A stretch of DNA of 64,000 nt, taken from Mycobacterium montefiorense. Lineage in GTDB: Bacteria > Actinomycetota > Actinomycetes > Mycobacteriales > Mycobacteriaceae. The stretch is taken from positions 380,938-444,937 of the forward strand of contig NZ_BFCH01000017.1 of assembly GCF_003112775.1 (NCBI RefSeq), in the 5' to 3' direction. Both the position numbers and the translations under genes were made by a program. Each line of letters opens with the position of its first letter. Within the stretch, counting starts at the first letter, position 1. Positions 44,329 through 51,535 of this stretch are shown in pieces. The notes beneath the pieces are model-generated. The model made no database searches, was not told the DNA's origin, and saw only the letters and a list, made by a program, of their open reading frames with translations.

Positions 44329-45825
44329 GTGAGCATTTCTTTGCTTCTCGAGATGGCTGCGTCGAGCAACCCCGATCGCACCGCCGTCGTCTCTGGTGAC
44401 CTGCGGCTGACCACGCAGGAGCTCAGCGATCTGGCCGACGGCGGCGCGGGGGTCATCGCGGAATCGGGCGCCCAGCACGTCGCCTATGTGGGCGTCGGCG
44501 GCGCGATGCTGCCGGTGCTGATCTTCGCCGCGGCGCGCGCCGGGCTGCCGTTCACTCCGCTCAACTACCGGCTGTCCGCCGACGGCATCCAGGCGCTGAT
44601 CGAGCGCCTGCCGCAACCCCTGGTCATCGTCGACAGCCGCTATCAGGACATGCTCGGCGACTCGCCCAAGCGCGTGGTGGGATCCGACGACTTCCTGACG
44701 GCCGCGCGCAGCGCCGAACCCGCTGCGGAGTTTCCCGATCCGGAGTCCGTGGCGATCGTGCTGTTCACCTCGGGCACCACGTCGCAACCCAAGGCCGTCG
44801 AACTCTCACACAACAACTTGACCAGTTATGTCACCGGAACCGTCGAATTCGATTCGGCCGGAGCACAAGACGCGGCGTTGATCTGCGTGCCGCCGTATCA
44901 CATCGCCGGGGTCGGCGCCGCGCTGTCGAATCTGTATGCCGGGCGCAAGATGGTCTACCTGCCCAACTTCGATGCAGGCGAATGGGTACGGCTGATCGGC
45001 GCCGAGCAGGTGAGCACCGCGACGCTGGTACCGACCATGCTGGACCGCGTCGTCACCGTGCTCGAGACGGGCGGCCATCAGCTTTCGTCGCTGCGCAACC
45101 TGGCCTACGGCGGGTCGAAGGTCGGCCTGCCCCTGGTCCGCCGGGCGCTCGAGCTGTTGCCGGGTGTCGGCTTCGTCAACGCCTACGGGCTGACCGAGAC
45201 GAGTTCGACGATCGCGGTGCTGACGCCCGACGACCATCGTGCCGCGCAATCGGCGTCGGAATCCGCCGCCGTCAAGCGGCTGGGTTCGGTCGGGCGTCCG
45301 GTACCCGGCATCGAGATCGAGATCCGCGACGACCAGGGCAAGGTACTGGGCGCCGGTGAGACCGGTGAGCTCTTCGTGCGCGGGGAGCAGGTCTCCGGCC
45401 GCTATACCGGGATCGGTTCGGTGCTCGACGAAAACGGTTGGTTCCCAACCAAAGACATCGCAATGCTGGATGATGAGGGCTACCTGTTCATCGGCGGGCG
45501 CAGCGACGACACCATCATCCGCGGCGGCGAGAACATCGCGCCCGCAGAGCTGGAGGAGGTGCTGGTCGAGCATCCGCACGTGCGCGATGTCGCCGTGGTC
45601 GGGGTCGAAGACCCGCAGTGGGGACAGGCGATCGTCGCCGTGGTGGTGCCGCGGCCCGGCGTCGACCCCGATCCCGAGGAATTACGCGAGCATGTCCGCA
45701 AGAGTTTGCGCGGTTCGCGTACCCCCGACCGCGTAGTGTTTCGCGACGAGCTGCCGACCACACCCACGGGCAAGGTGCTCCGCCGGGAGATCATCGAAGG
45801 ATTGCAGGCCGCACCGGCCGAGTAG
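44329..45825 (+). CDS. acyl-CoA synthetase (FadD-type, ANL superfamily)
   Basis: A 498-residue AMP-forming acid:CoA ligase. VLFTSGTTSQPKAVELSH is the phosphate-binding loop (about residues 144-161), NAYGLTETSS the adenine-binding motif (about 284-293), FIGGRSDDTIIRGGENIAPAE the hinge, and TPTGKVLRR the catalytic Lys. It starts at GTG with GGAGA 10 nt upstream, after a putative uORF. A 98-residue protein follows 20 nt after the stop in the same operon. It is not in the M. tuberculosis order, where the Rv0223c-type aldehyde dehydrogenase follows echA1. Substrate unknown. Confidence 0.88.
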   Translation: MSISLLLEMAASSNPDRTAVVSGDLRLTTQELSDLADGGAGVIAESGAQHVAYVGVGGAMLPVLIFAAARAGLPFTPLNYRLSADGIQALIERLPQPLVIVDSRYQDMLGDSPKRVVGSDDFLTAARSAEPAAEFPDPESVAIVLFTSGTTSQPKAVELSHNNLTSYVTGTVEFDSAGAQDAALICVPPYHIAGVGAALSNLYAGRKMVYLPNFDAGEWVRLIGAEQVSTATLVPTMLDRVVTVLETGGHQLSSLRNLAYGGSKVGLPLVRRALELLPGVGFVNAYGLTETSSTIAVLTPDDHRAAQSASESAAVKRLGSVGRPVPGIEIEIRDDQGKVLGAGETGELFVRGEQVSGRYTGIGSVLDENGWFPTKDIAMLDDEGYLFIGGRSDDTIIRGGENIAPAELEEVLVEHPHVRDVAVVGVEDPQWGQAIVAVVVPRPGVDPDPEELREHVRKSLRGSRTPDRVVFRDELPTTPTGKVLRREIIEGLQAAPAE

Positions 45826-45845
45826 CAAGCAGAGGACGAAAAATC

Positions 45846-46142
45846 ATGATTAAGAACGGAACCCGCCTCGCAAGCCAGGTGTGTGACACCCAGGTGATCG
45901 TCGTCAGGAGCGCCGACAGCCTCGACGACCTGCGCTGCGGTGGGGTGCCGATGGTGCCGATCGGCGGCGAGCGCTCGGGCGAGCTCGACCCGGCTTTCGC
46001 CGACGGCACGGTGATGGGCAAGCGGTATGTCGACGACGCCGGCGCCGAGGTGCTGGTGACCAAGCCGGGGGCGGGAAGCCTGAGCATCGGGCATACCGCG
46101 CTCGCGCTCAAAGAGGTCAAGCCGCTACCGGCGAGCGACTGA
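45846..46142 (+). CDS. small conserved-looking protein linked to fadD
   Basis: A 98-residue cytoplasmic protein that I cannot assign to a family. It has two Cys (13 and 31) in VCDTQVIVVRSADSLDDLRCGG, a Gly/Pro-rich middle and beta-strand-like segments towards the C-terminus (EVLVTKPGAGSLSIG). It begins 20 nt after the acyl-CoA synthetase stop with a weak GAGGA-type ribosome site, so co-expression is likely. A longer frame overlapping fadD is discounted. I have an impression of similar small proteins beside acyl-CoA ligases in actinobacteria, but cannot verify it. It ends 27 bp from the convergent tetR gene. Confidence 0.65.
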   Translation: MIKNGTRLASQVCDTQVIVVRSADSLDDLRCGGVPMVPIGGERSGELDPAFADGTVMGKRYVDDAGAEVLVTKPGAGSLSIGHTALALKEVKPLPASD

Positions 46143-46169
46143 GATCCCCCGGCTGGGCCGTTAGCCGTC

Positions 46170-46805
46170 CTACTTGCCCGGAATTCCATTTCGGGTAACG
46201 AATTCCCTTGCCTTGATTAGGAATTCGAGCTGTTCGCCAACCTGACTGAGCGGGCGGACACTGCGGGTCGAGCGGGATAGCACGATCGCACCCTCTAGCG
46301 CGGAGATCGACATCACCGCCAGTGAGGCCGCGTCGTCGTGGTCGAATCCGTCATTCATGAAGGCCCGGGTCAATGCCGTGCACCACCGGCCCAAGATCAT
46401 GCCGGCTTCGTTGGTCAGATCCTGATCGGTTTCGTCCGCGGTGATCGCGGCCGCGACCACCGGGCAGCCGGCCAGGAAGTCGCCGTCAGTCAGCAGACGC
46501 TCCCAGAGTCGGATGAACTCACGGAGCAACGCCCTGGCGCCGTGTTCGGCGGCCGCATCGATGGTGGCGGTGATGGAATCCCCCGAAAATCGCAGCGCCT
46601 CGCTCAGGATCTGGTTGCGCCCTTCGGGAAAGTGGTAGTAGACCGAACCGCGCGGGGCGCCGCTGCGCGCCAGCACGGCGTCGATGGTGACCCCGGCGGC
46701 CCCGCGCTCGCGCATCACTTCGGCGGCGCTGACGAGCATCTTGGTTCGGGTGCCGCCGCGCTTCGTCGGCGTGGCTTGCGGCGCGATATCGCTCTTGGTC
46801 GGCAC
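46170..46805 (-). CDS. TetR-family repressor of the acyl-CoA module
   Basis: A 211-residue repressor of the same LmrA/YxaF subgroup as the gene at 5197. It contains LARSGAPRGSVYYHFPEGRNQIL in the helix-turn-helix region and AGCPVVAAAI in the ligand domain. I start at the GTG (VPTKSDIAP), because GGAGG lies 7 nt upstream; an ATG nine codons earlier lacks one and overlaps the small upstream ORF. Two palindromes in the upstream divergent region overlap the promoters of this gene and of the enoyl-CoA hydratase, indicating autorepression and control of both directions. A CoA ester or its acid is a plausible ligand. Confidence 0.88.
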   Translation of the reverse strand: MPTKSDIAPQATPTKRGGTRTKMLVSAAEVMRERGAAGVTIDAVLARSGAPRGSVYYHFPEGRNQILSEALRFSGDSITATIDAAAEHGARALLREFIRLWERLLTDGDFLAGCPVVAAAITADETDQDLTNEAGMILGRWCTALTRAFMNDGFDHDDAASLAVMSISALEGAIVLSRSTRSVRPLSQVGEQLEFLIKAREFVTRNGIPGK

Positions 46806-46828
46806 TTTCGTACCTCCTGGGGCAGACG

Positions 46829-46960
46829 TCATGCAGCGTGCGAATGCCGCGATACCGGCCAGTGCATATTACGCGGACTGAACCGGAACGACCGGCGTTT
46901 CAGGTCGGGCACCTCGCGGGTGAATCGATAGCCGGCGACGTTGAGCTCGATGATCCACAT
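46829..46960 (-). CDS. small ORF, 43 aa, upstream of tetR
   Basis: An ATG with GGGAGA 6 nt upstream opens a frame for a basic, aromatic 43-residue peptide: MWIIELNVAGYRFTREVPD, then an Arg/Phe-rich LKRRSFRFSPRN and HWPVSRHSHAA. It ends 23 nt before the tetR GTG and would be the first gene of that transcript, behind a good -35/-10 pair. No signal peptide or known motif is seen. It may be a real small protein or a leader peptide. Evidence is the ribosome site, promoter placement and biased composition. Confidence 0.5.
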   Translation of the reverse strand: MWIIELNVAGYRFTREVPDLKRRSFRFSPRNMHWPVSRHSHAA

Positions 46961-47009
46961 AATTTTCTCCCGGCCTAGTCCTGCTTTCATGCGCCGGGGC
47001 CGGCGGCTC

Positions 47010-47029
47010 ATGATTATGCTGAGAATCAT
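47010..47029. promoter_or_regulatory. operator candidate over the tetR -10
   Basis: ATGATT and AATCAT form an inverted repeat with an 8-nt spacer that covers the leftward -10. Within it, GATTATGC is shared with the second palindrome at 47143, and ATTATGC-N6-TCATA matches that site in part. Confidence 0.5.
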
Positions 47030-47053
47030 ATAAGACACTGGTCCACTAAGCAA
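47025..47053 (-). promoter_or_regulatory. promoter of the small ORF-tetR transcript
   Basis: Read leftward, TTGCTT (-35, 47053-47048) and TATGAT (-10, 47030-47025) are separated by 17 bp, close to the primary sigma-factor consensus. The predicted start lies near 47018, giving a leader of about 58 nt before the small ORF. Confidence 0.6.
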
Positions 47054-47142
47054 CTTGTTAGCGGTACTAAACTCGCAGACCAGGGAAATGTGTGACGTAG
47101 GTCATTTTTCTTGTCTAATTCGAAGCTTAACAAACCCTAAGG

Positions 47143-47164
47143 ATTATGCCTTATTGCATAATTT
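47143..47164 (+). promoter_or_regulatory. operator and -10 of the divergent enoyl-CoA hydratase
   Basis: Perfect arms ATTATGC (47143-47149) and GCATAAT (47156-47162) flank CTTATT. The -10 TAATTT (47159-47164) overlaps the right arm and ends 6 nt before the GTG start at 47171, so the mRNA is predicted to be leaderless and the promoter to be blocked when the palindrome is bound. Confidence 0.62.
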
Positions 47165-47170
47165 CTGCCG

Positions 47171-48013
47171 GTGAGCTTCACTGGGTCGATGGCACCCACG
47201 TTCAACAGCCCGACTGGGCAGATCCTTCCCGCCCTCGACACGGTGACCCTGGAGCGTGACGGCCACGTTTTGCTGATCGGCTTGAACAGAGCTCACAAAC
47301 GCAACTCGTTCGACCGCGCGATGCTCGCCGATCTCTCCCGCGCCTATGCCCTGCTGGAGTCCGACGAGTCGCTGCGCGCGGGAGTGCTGTTCGCCCACGG
47401 CGACCACTTCACCGCGGGTCTCGATCTCGCGGACGTCGGCCCGGGCATCGCGTCCGGGGAGAATCCCTTCCCCGACGACGGCCGGGACCCGTGGCGCCTC
47501 GACGGCGCGTGGACAACACCGCTGGTCGCTGCCGCGCACGGCCGGTGCATGACGCTGGGCATCGAGCTGCTGTTGGCCGCCGACATCCGCGTCGCCGCCG
47601 CCGACACCCGGTTCACTCAGCTCGAGGTGCGGCGCGGGATGTACCCGTTCGGCGGCGCGACGATCCGTCTGCCCCGGGCGGCCGGCTGGGGCAACGCCAT
47701 GCGCTGGCTGCTCACCGGCGACGAATTCGACGCCGCCGAGGCGCACCGGATCGGGCTGGTCCAGGAGGTGGCCGACGACGCGGCGGCGGCCCTGGCCCGG
47801 GCCCGCGACATCGCGCACACCATCGCCGAACGCGCGGCGCCGTTGGGTGTGCGCGCCACGCTGGCGTCCGCGCAGTTGGCGCGTGTCGAGGGCGAAGCCG
47901 CGGCGATAGAGCGGCTGCGGCCCGTGGTCACCGAGCTCTTCGCCAGTGCGGACGCCGCCGAGGGTGTGCAGTCGTTCATCGAGCGCCGCGACGCCCACTT
48001 CGTCGGGCGCTAG
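47171..48013 (+). CDS. enoyl-CoA hydratase/isomerase family protein
   Basis: A 280-residue crotonase-fold enzyme. GDHFTAGLDLADV supplies the oxyanion hole, HGRCMTLGIELLLAADIRVAA the CoA-binding helix and FTQLEVRRGMYPFGG the region of the catalytic residues, with Glu retained in LEVRRG. The first ~20 residues precede the fold. It starts at a GTG predicted to be leaderless; an in-frame ATG six codons later is possible. It is divergent from the small ORF-tetR pair and, with the nearby FadD, completes an activation-plus-hydration module absent from the M. tuberculosis order. Confidence 0.85.
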   Translation: MSFTGSMAPTFNSPTGQILPALDTVTLERDGHVLLIGLNRAHKRNSFDRAMLADLSRAYALLESDESLRAGVLFAHGDHFTAGLDLADVGPGIASGENPFPDDGRDPWRLDGAWTTPLVAAAHGRCMTLGIELLLAADIRVAAADTRFTQLEVRRGMYPFGGATIRLPRAAGWGNAMRWLLTGDEFDAAEAHRIGLVQEVADDAAAALARARDIAHTIAERAAPLGVRATLASAQLARVEGEAAAIERLRPVVTELFASADAAEGVQSFIERRDAHFVGR

Positions 48014-48061
48014 CGCCTTTTCGCGTCGAGCGTCACGCCAGCGTGCCGCGGCCTGCGACTA

Positions 48062-49528
48062 TCACTCGACGGTGTAGCCCATCGGCATCAGCACGCTCTT
48101 CTGCTGGGTGAAGTGCTCGACACCTTCGGGCCCGTTCTCGCGGCCGATGCCGGAGTTCTTGTAGCCACCGAACGGGCAGCAGGGATCAAAGGCGTACCAG
48201 TTGATCGCGTAGGTCCCGGTGCGGATCTTCTCCGAGATCTCGATGCCCTTGGCGATGTCGGTGGTCCACACGCTACCGGCCAGGCCGTAGGCCGAGTCGT
48301 TGGCGATCTTGATCGCGTCCTCTTCGCTGTCGAAGGGGATGATGGCGAGCACCGGCCCGAAGATCTCCTCCTGGGCGATCGTCATCTTGTTGTCGACGTC
48401 GGCGAACACCGTGGGCTGCACGAAGAAGCCGTTGTCCAGACCTTCCGGGCGGCCGCCGCCACACACCAGGCGGGCGCCCTCCTCGATACCCTTGGCGATG
48501 TAGCCCTCCACGCGGGCCCGCTGCTTCTCCGAGATCAGCGAACCGATCTGGGCGGCCGGGTCCGACGGCGGACCGACCGGTAGCGCCTGCACGAATTGGC
48601 TTACCGCGTCCACGATTTCGTCGTAACGCGAGCGGGGTGCCAGGATGCGGGTCTGGCCCACGCAGGCCTGCCCGGTGTTCATGATCCCGGAGAACACCAG
48701 CATCGGGATTGCCGACGCCAGGTCGACGTCCTCGAGCAGGATGGCCGCCGACTTACCGCCGAGCTCCAGCGTGCAGGGCTTGAGCATCTCCGCGGCGCGA
48801 CGGCCGATCTCCTTGCCGACGCCCGAGCTGCCGGTGAAGGTAAACAGGTCGACTCCCGGGTTGGACGTCAGCGCCTGGCCCGTTTCGATACCGCCGGGCA
48901 CTACCGACAGCACACCCTCGGGCAGGCCGGCCTCGGCGAAGATATCCGCCAGAGCGTTTGTGGTCAGCGGGGTTTCGGCAGCCGGCTTGAGCACCACGGT
49001 GCAGCCGGCCAGCAGTGCCGGACCCAGCTTGTTGACCGCCAGGAACAGCGGCACGTTCCAGGCGACGATCGCGCCGACGACGCCGATCGGCTCGCGGTGC
49101 ACGATGGTCTGCCCGTAGGAGCCGTTGCGAATCTCGCGCCACTTGACCTGGTCGACGGCCGGGCCGGCGAAGAAATTCATCGCGCCCATCGAACCCATCC
49201 AGTGCATCGTCTCGATGGTGGTCGGCGGCTGGCCGGTCTCACCGGCGAGCAGCGCGCTGAGCAGCTCCTTGCGCTCCTCCATCAGCTTGACCACGTTGGC
49301 GATGACGGCCGCGCGTTCCTTCGGCGGCGTCGAGGGCCAGGGGCCGTTGTCGAACGCGGCGCGGGCCGCGGCGACCGCGGCGTCGACGTCTGCCGCCGCT
49401 GCCGCCGGCGCCTTGCCGAAGTACTCGCCGGTGGCCGGACAGCGCACCTCGAGAACTTCAGAGGTCGACGGCGCCGTCCACTTGCCGCCGATGAAAAGCT
49501 TGTCGTATTCGGTCTTTATGTCGCCCAT
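48062..49528 (-). CDS. aldehyde dehydrogenase (Rv0223c-like)
   Basis: A 488-residue NAD(P)-dependent aldehyde dehydrogenase, the length of M. tuberculosis Rv0223c. The catalytic Glu is in LELGGKSAAI, the catalytic Cys in NTGQACVGQTRI, and the nucleotide-binding FTGSSGVGKEIG precedes them. EEIFGPVLAII and the C-terminal PFGGYKNSGIGRENG are also present. Its ATG is preceded by a leaderless-type -10. It would oxidise an aldehyde to a carboxylate in the cytoplasm; the physiological aldehyde is unknown, but it sits next to an acid-activating module. Confidence 0.92.
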   Translation of the reverse strand: MGDIKTEYDKLFIGGKWTAPSTSEVLEVRCPATGEYFGKAPAAAAADVDAAVAAARAAFDNGPWPSTPPKERAAVIANVVKLMEERKELLSALLAGETGQPPTTIETMHWMGSMGAMNFFAGPAVDQVKWREIRNGSYGQTIVHREPIGVVGAIVAWNVPLFLAVNKLGPALLAGCTVVLKPAAETPLTTNALADIFAEAGLPEGVLSVVPGGIETGQALTSNPGVDLFTFTGSSGVGKEIGRRAAEMLKPCTLELGGKSAAILLEDVDLASAIPMLVFSGIMNTGQACVGQTRILAPRSRYDEIVDAVSQFVQALPVGPPSDPAAQIGSLISEKQRARVEGYIAKGIEEGARLVCGGGRPEGLDNGFFVQPTVFADVDNKMTIAQEEIFGPVLAIIPFDSEEDAIKIANDSAYGLAGSVWTTDIAKGIEISEKIRTGTYAINWYAFDPCCPFGGYKNSGIGRENGPEGVEHFTQQKSVLMPMGYTVE

Positions 49529-49534
49529 GGCGCC

Positions 49535-49540
49535 ACCCTA
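49535..49540 (-). promoter_or_regulatory. leaderless -10 (TAGGGT) for aldehyde dehydrogenase
   Basis: On the reverse strand TAGGGT ends 6 nt before the ATG at 49528, with only GGCGCC between. It lies in the 41-bp spacer after the methyltransferase stop. Confidence 0.5.
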
Positions 49541-49569
49541 CATAAGCCGGGGCAAAACGAGAACATGTT

Positions 49570-50340
49570 TCATTCTTGCGGCTGTAAGACCAGCACCAGA
49601 TTGCTCACCAAGAACTCGCGCAGCACCGGCACCGACGTCAGCCACCAGGCCCATCGCGGGTGGTAGCGGGGGAATGCGGCCAGCAGCGCCCCGGTGTCGG
49701 CGGCCCAGTTCAGCCCCTCGGCGGCGGACACCGCGAACAACGACGACCCGTAGTTATTCTTTGCCCGATGTCCGTGTTTGCGCGCATACCGTGCGGCCGC
49801 CCGCTCGCCGCCCAGATAGTGGGTCAGACCCATCTCGTGGCCGCCGAAGGGGCCCAGCCAAACGGTGTAGGACAGCACGACCAGCCCGCCGGGCTTGGTC
49901 ACCCGCAGCAGCTCGGCGCCGAGCTGCCACGGCCGGGGCACGTGTTCGGCGACGTTGGACGACAGGCAAATGTCGACCGAGTCGTCGGCAAACGGCAACG
50001 CCATGCCTGACGCCCGGACGAACGCATCCGTCGCACCCGCCACCGCGGGACCGGCGGCGTGCATTTCGCTCGGGTCGGGTTCGACGCCCAGGTAGCGAAC
50101 ACCGGCCTGGGCGAAGGCCTCGGCGAAATAGCCCGGCCCGCCGCCGACGTCGAGGAGGGTGCGGCCGGTTGGCGGTGCGCCGCGGGCGGCCAGCCAGAGG
50201 TCGCCGACCATCGCCGCGGTATCGGCCGCCAGCGCTCCGTAGAAGCGGGCCGGGTCCGGCTGTTCATAGCGGAACTCGGTCAGCAGCCGCACCGAGCGCG
50301 ACAGCTTGGCCCGTCGCGCAAAGACGTCAGTCACCGCCAC
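49570..50340 (-). CDS. SAM-dependent methyltransferase (Rv0224c-like)
   Basis: A 256-residue class I methyltransferase. The SAM motif LLDVGGGPGYFAEAF is at about residues 63-77, with YLGVEPDPSEMHAAG as motif II and FADDSVDICLSSNVAEHVPRPW in the middle. The GTG start (VAVTDVFARR) matches the M. tuberculosis N-terminus; a 28-residue extension is discounted. The orthologue in Corynebacterium has been linked to trehalose monomycolate export (MtrP), from memory. It is divergent from the glycosyltransferase gene with only 40 bp between starts, in a conserved envelope-biosynthesis cluster. Confidence 0.88.
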   Translation of the reverse strand: MAVTDVFARRAKLSRSVRLLTEFRYEQPDPARFYGALAADTAAMVGDLWLAARGAPPTGRTLLDVGGGPGYFAEAFAQAGVRYLGVEPDPSEMHAAGPAVAGATDAFVRASGMALPFADDSVDICLSSNVAEHVPRPWQLGAELLRVTKPGGLVVLSYTVWLGPFGGHEMGLTHYLGGERAAARYARKHGHRAKNNYGSSLFAVSAAEGLNWAADTGALLAAFPRYHPRWAWWLTSVPVLREFLVSNLVLVLQPQE

Positions 50341-50367
50341 CGGCCACACCCTACGTCGGGCAACGGC

Positions 50368-50373
50368 TACGCT
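50368..50373 (+). promoter_or_regulatory. leaderless -10 (TACGCT) for the glycosyltransferase
   Basis: TACGCT ends 7 nt before the second of two adjacent ATGs (50381). The spacing fits a transcript beginning at that second ATG, which is why I start the gene there. Confidence 0.45.
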
Positions 50374-50380
50374 GACCATG

Positions 50381-51535
50381 ATGTCTGGTCTGCGCTCGGT
50401 ACTGCTGTTGTGCTGGCGCGACACCGGACACCCGCAAGGCGGCGGCAGCGAAGCCTATTTGCAGCGCATCGGCGCGCAACTGGCCGCATCCGGCGTCACG
50501 GTCACCCTGCGCACCGCCCGCTATCCGGGTGCGCCACGCCACGACGTCGTCGACGGCGTTCGGATCAGCCGCTCGGGCGGGCGCTACTCGGTTTATGTGT
50601 GGGCCTTGCTGGCGATGGCTGCCGGCCGGCTGGGGCTCGGCCCGCTGCGGGACGTGCGGCCCGACGTCGTGGTCGACGCCCAAAACGGTCTGCCGTTTTG
50701 CTCCCGGCTGTTGTACGGCCGCCGGGTGGTGGTGCTGGTACACCACTGCCATCGCGAGCAGTGGCCGGTCGCCGGGCCGTGGTTGGGACGGCTGGGCTGG
50801 TTTGTCGAGTCGTGGTTGTCGCCGCGGTTGCACCGGCGCAATCAGTACCTGACGGTGTCGCTGCCGTCGGCGCGCGACCTGGTTGCCCTGGGCGCGGACA
50901 ACGAGCGGATCGCGGTGGTGCGCAACGGCCTGGACGAGGCGCCGGCCCAGTCGCTGTCCGGCCCGCGTTCGGCCGTGCCGCGGGTGGTGGTGCTCTCGCG
51001 GCTGGTGCCGCACAAGCAGATCGAGGACGCGCTGGAAACAGTCGCCGACCTGCGGCCGCGGCTACCTGAGCTGCATCTGGACATCCTCGGCGACGGCTGG
51101 TGGCGTCAACGCCTGGTCGACCACGTCCGGCGGCTCGGCATCAGCGACGCGGTCACTTTCCACGGCCATGTCGACGATGTGACCAAACACCATGTGTTGC
51201 AAAGTGCTTGGGTGCACGTGCTGCCTTCGCGCAAAGAAGGCTGGGGCCTCGCGGTCGTCGAGGCCGCACAGCACCGGGTGCCCACCATCGGCTACCGATC
51301 CTCGGGTGGGCTGTCCGACTCGATCGTCGACGGGGTGACCGGGATGTTGGTGGACAACCGCGCCGAGCTGGTGGACCGCCTCGAACAACTGCTGTGCGAT
51401 CCGGTGCTGCGCGACCAACTCGGTGCCAAGGCGCAGACGCGCAGCGGCGAGTTCTCCTGGGCGCAAAGCGCTGACGCGATGCGCGCCGTGCTGGAAGCGG
51501 TGCAAGCCGGCGAGTTCGTCAGCGGCGTCGTCTAA
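50381..51535 (+). CDS. GT4-type glycosyltransferase (Rv0225-like)
   Basis: A 384-residue retaining glycosyltransferase with a GT-B fold. The N-terminal domain has HPQGGGSEAYLQRIG (acceptor/nucleotide loop). The C-terminal domain has LVPHKQIEDAL, the FHGHVDDV strand and the EX7E motif in PSRKEGWGLAVVEAA, followed by GGLSDSIVDGVTG. The second of two ATGs is used because of the leaderless promoter spacing and because it gives the M. tuberculosis length. It probably builds an envelope glycan or glycolipid; donor and acceptor are unknown. It shares CTAA with the convergent Rv0226c-like gene. Confidence 0.88.
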   Translation: MSGLRSVLLLCWRDTGHPQGGGSEAYLQRIGAQLAASGVTVTLRTARYPGAPRHDVVDGVRISRSGGRYSVYVWALLAMAAGRLGLGPLRDVRPDVVVDAQNGLPFCSRLLYGRRVVVLVHHCHREQWPVAGPWLGRLGWFVESWLSPRLHRRNQYLTVSLPSARDLVALGADNERIAVVRNGLDEAPAQSLSGPRSAVPRVVVLSRLVPHKQIEDALETVADLRPRLPELHLDILGDGWWRQRLVDHVRRLGISDAVTFHGHVDDVTKHHVLQSAWVHVLPSRKEGWGLAVVEAAQHRVPTIGYRSSGGLSDSIVDGVTGMLVDNRAELVDRLEQLLCDPVLRDQLGAKAQTRSGEFSWAQSADAMRAVLEAVQAGEFVSGVV

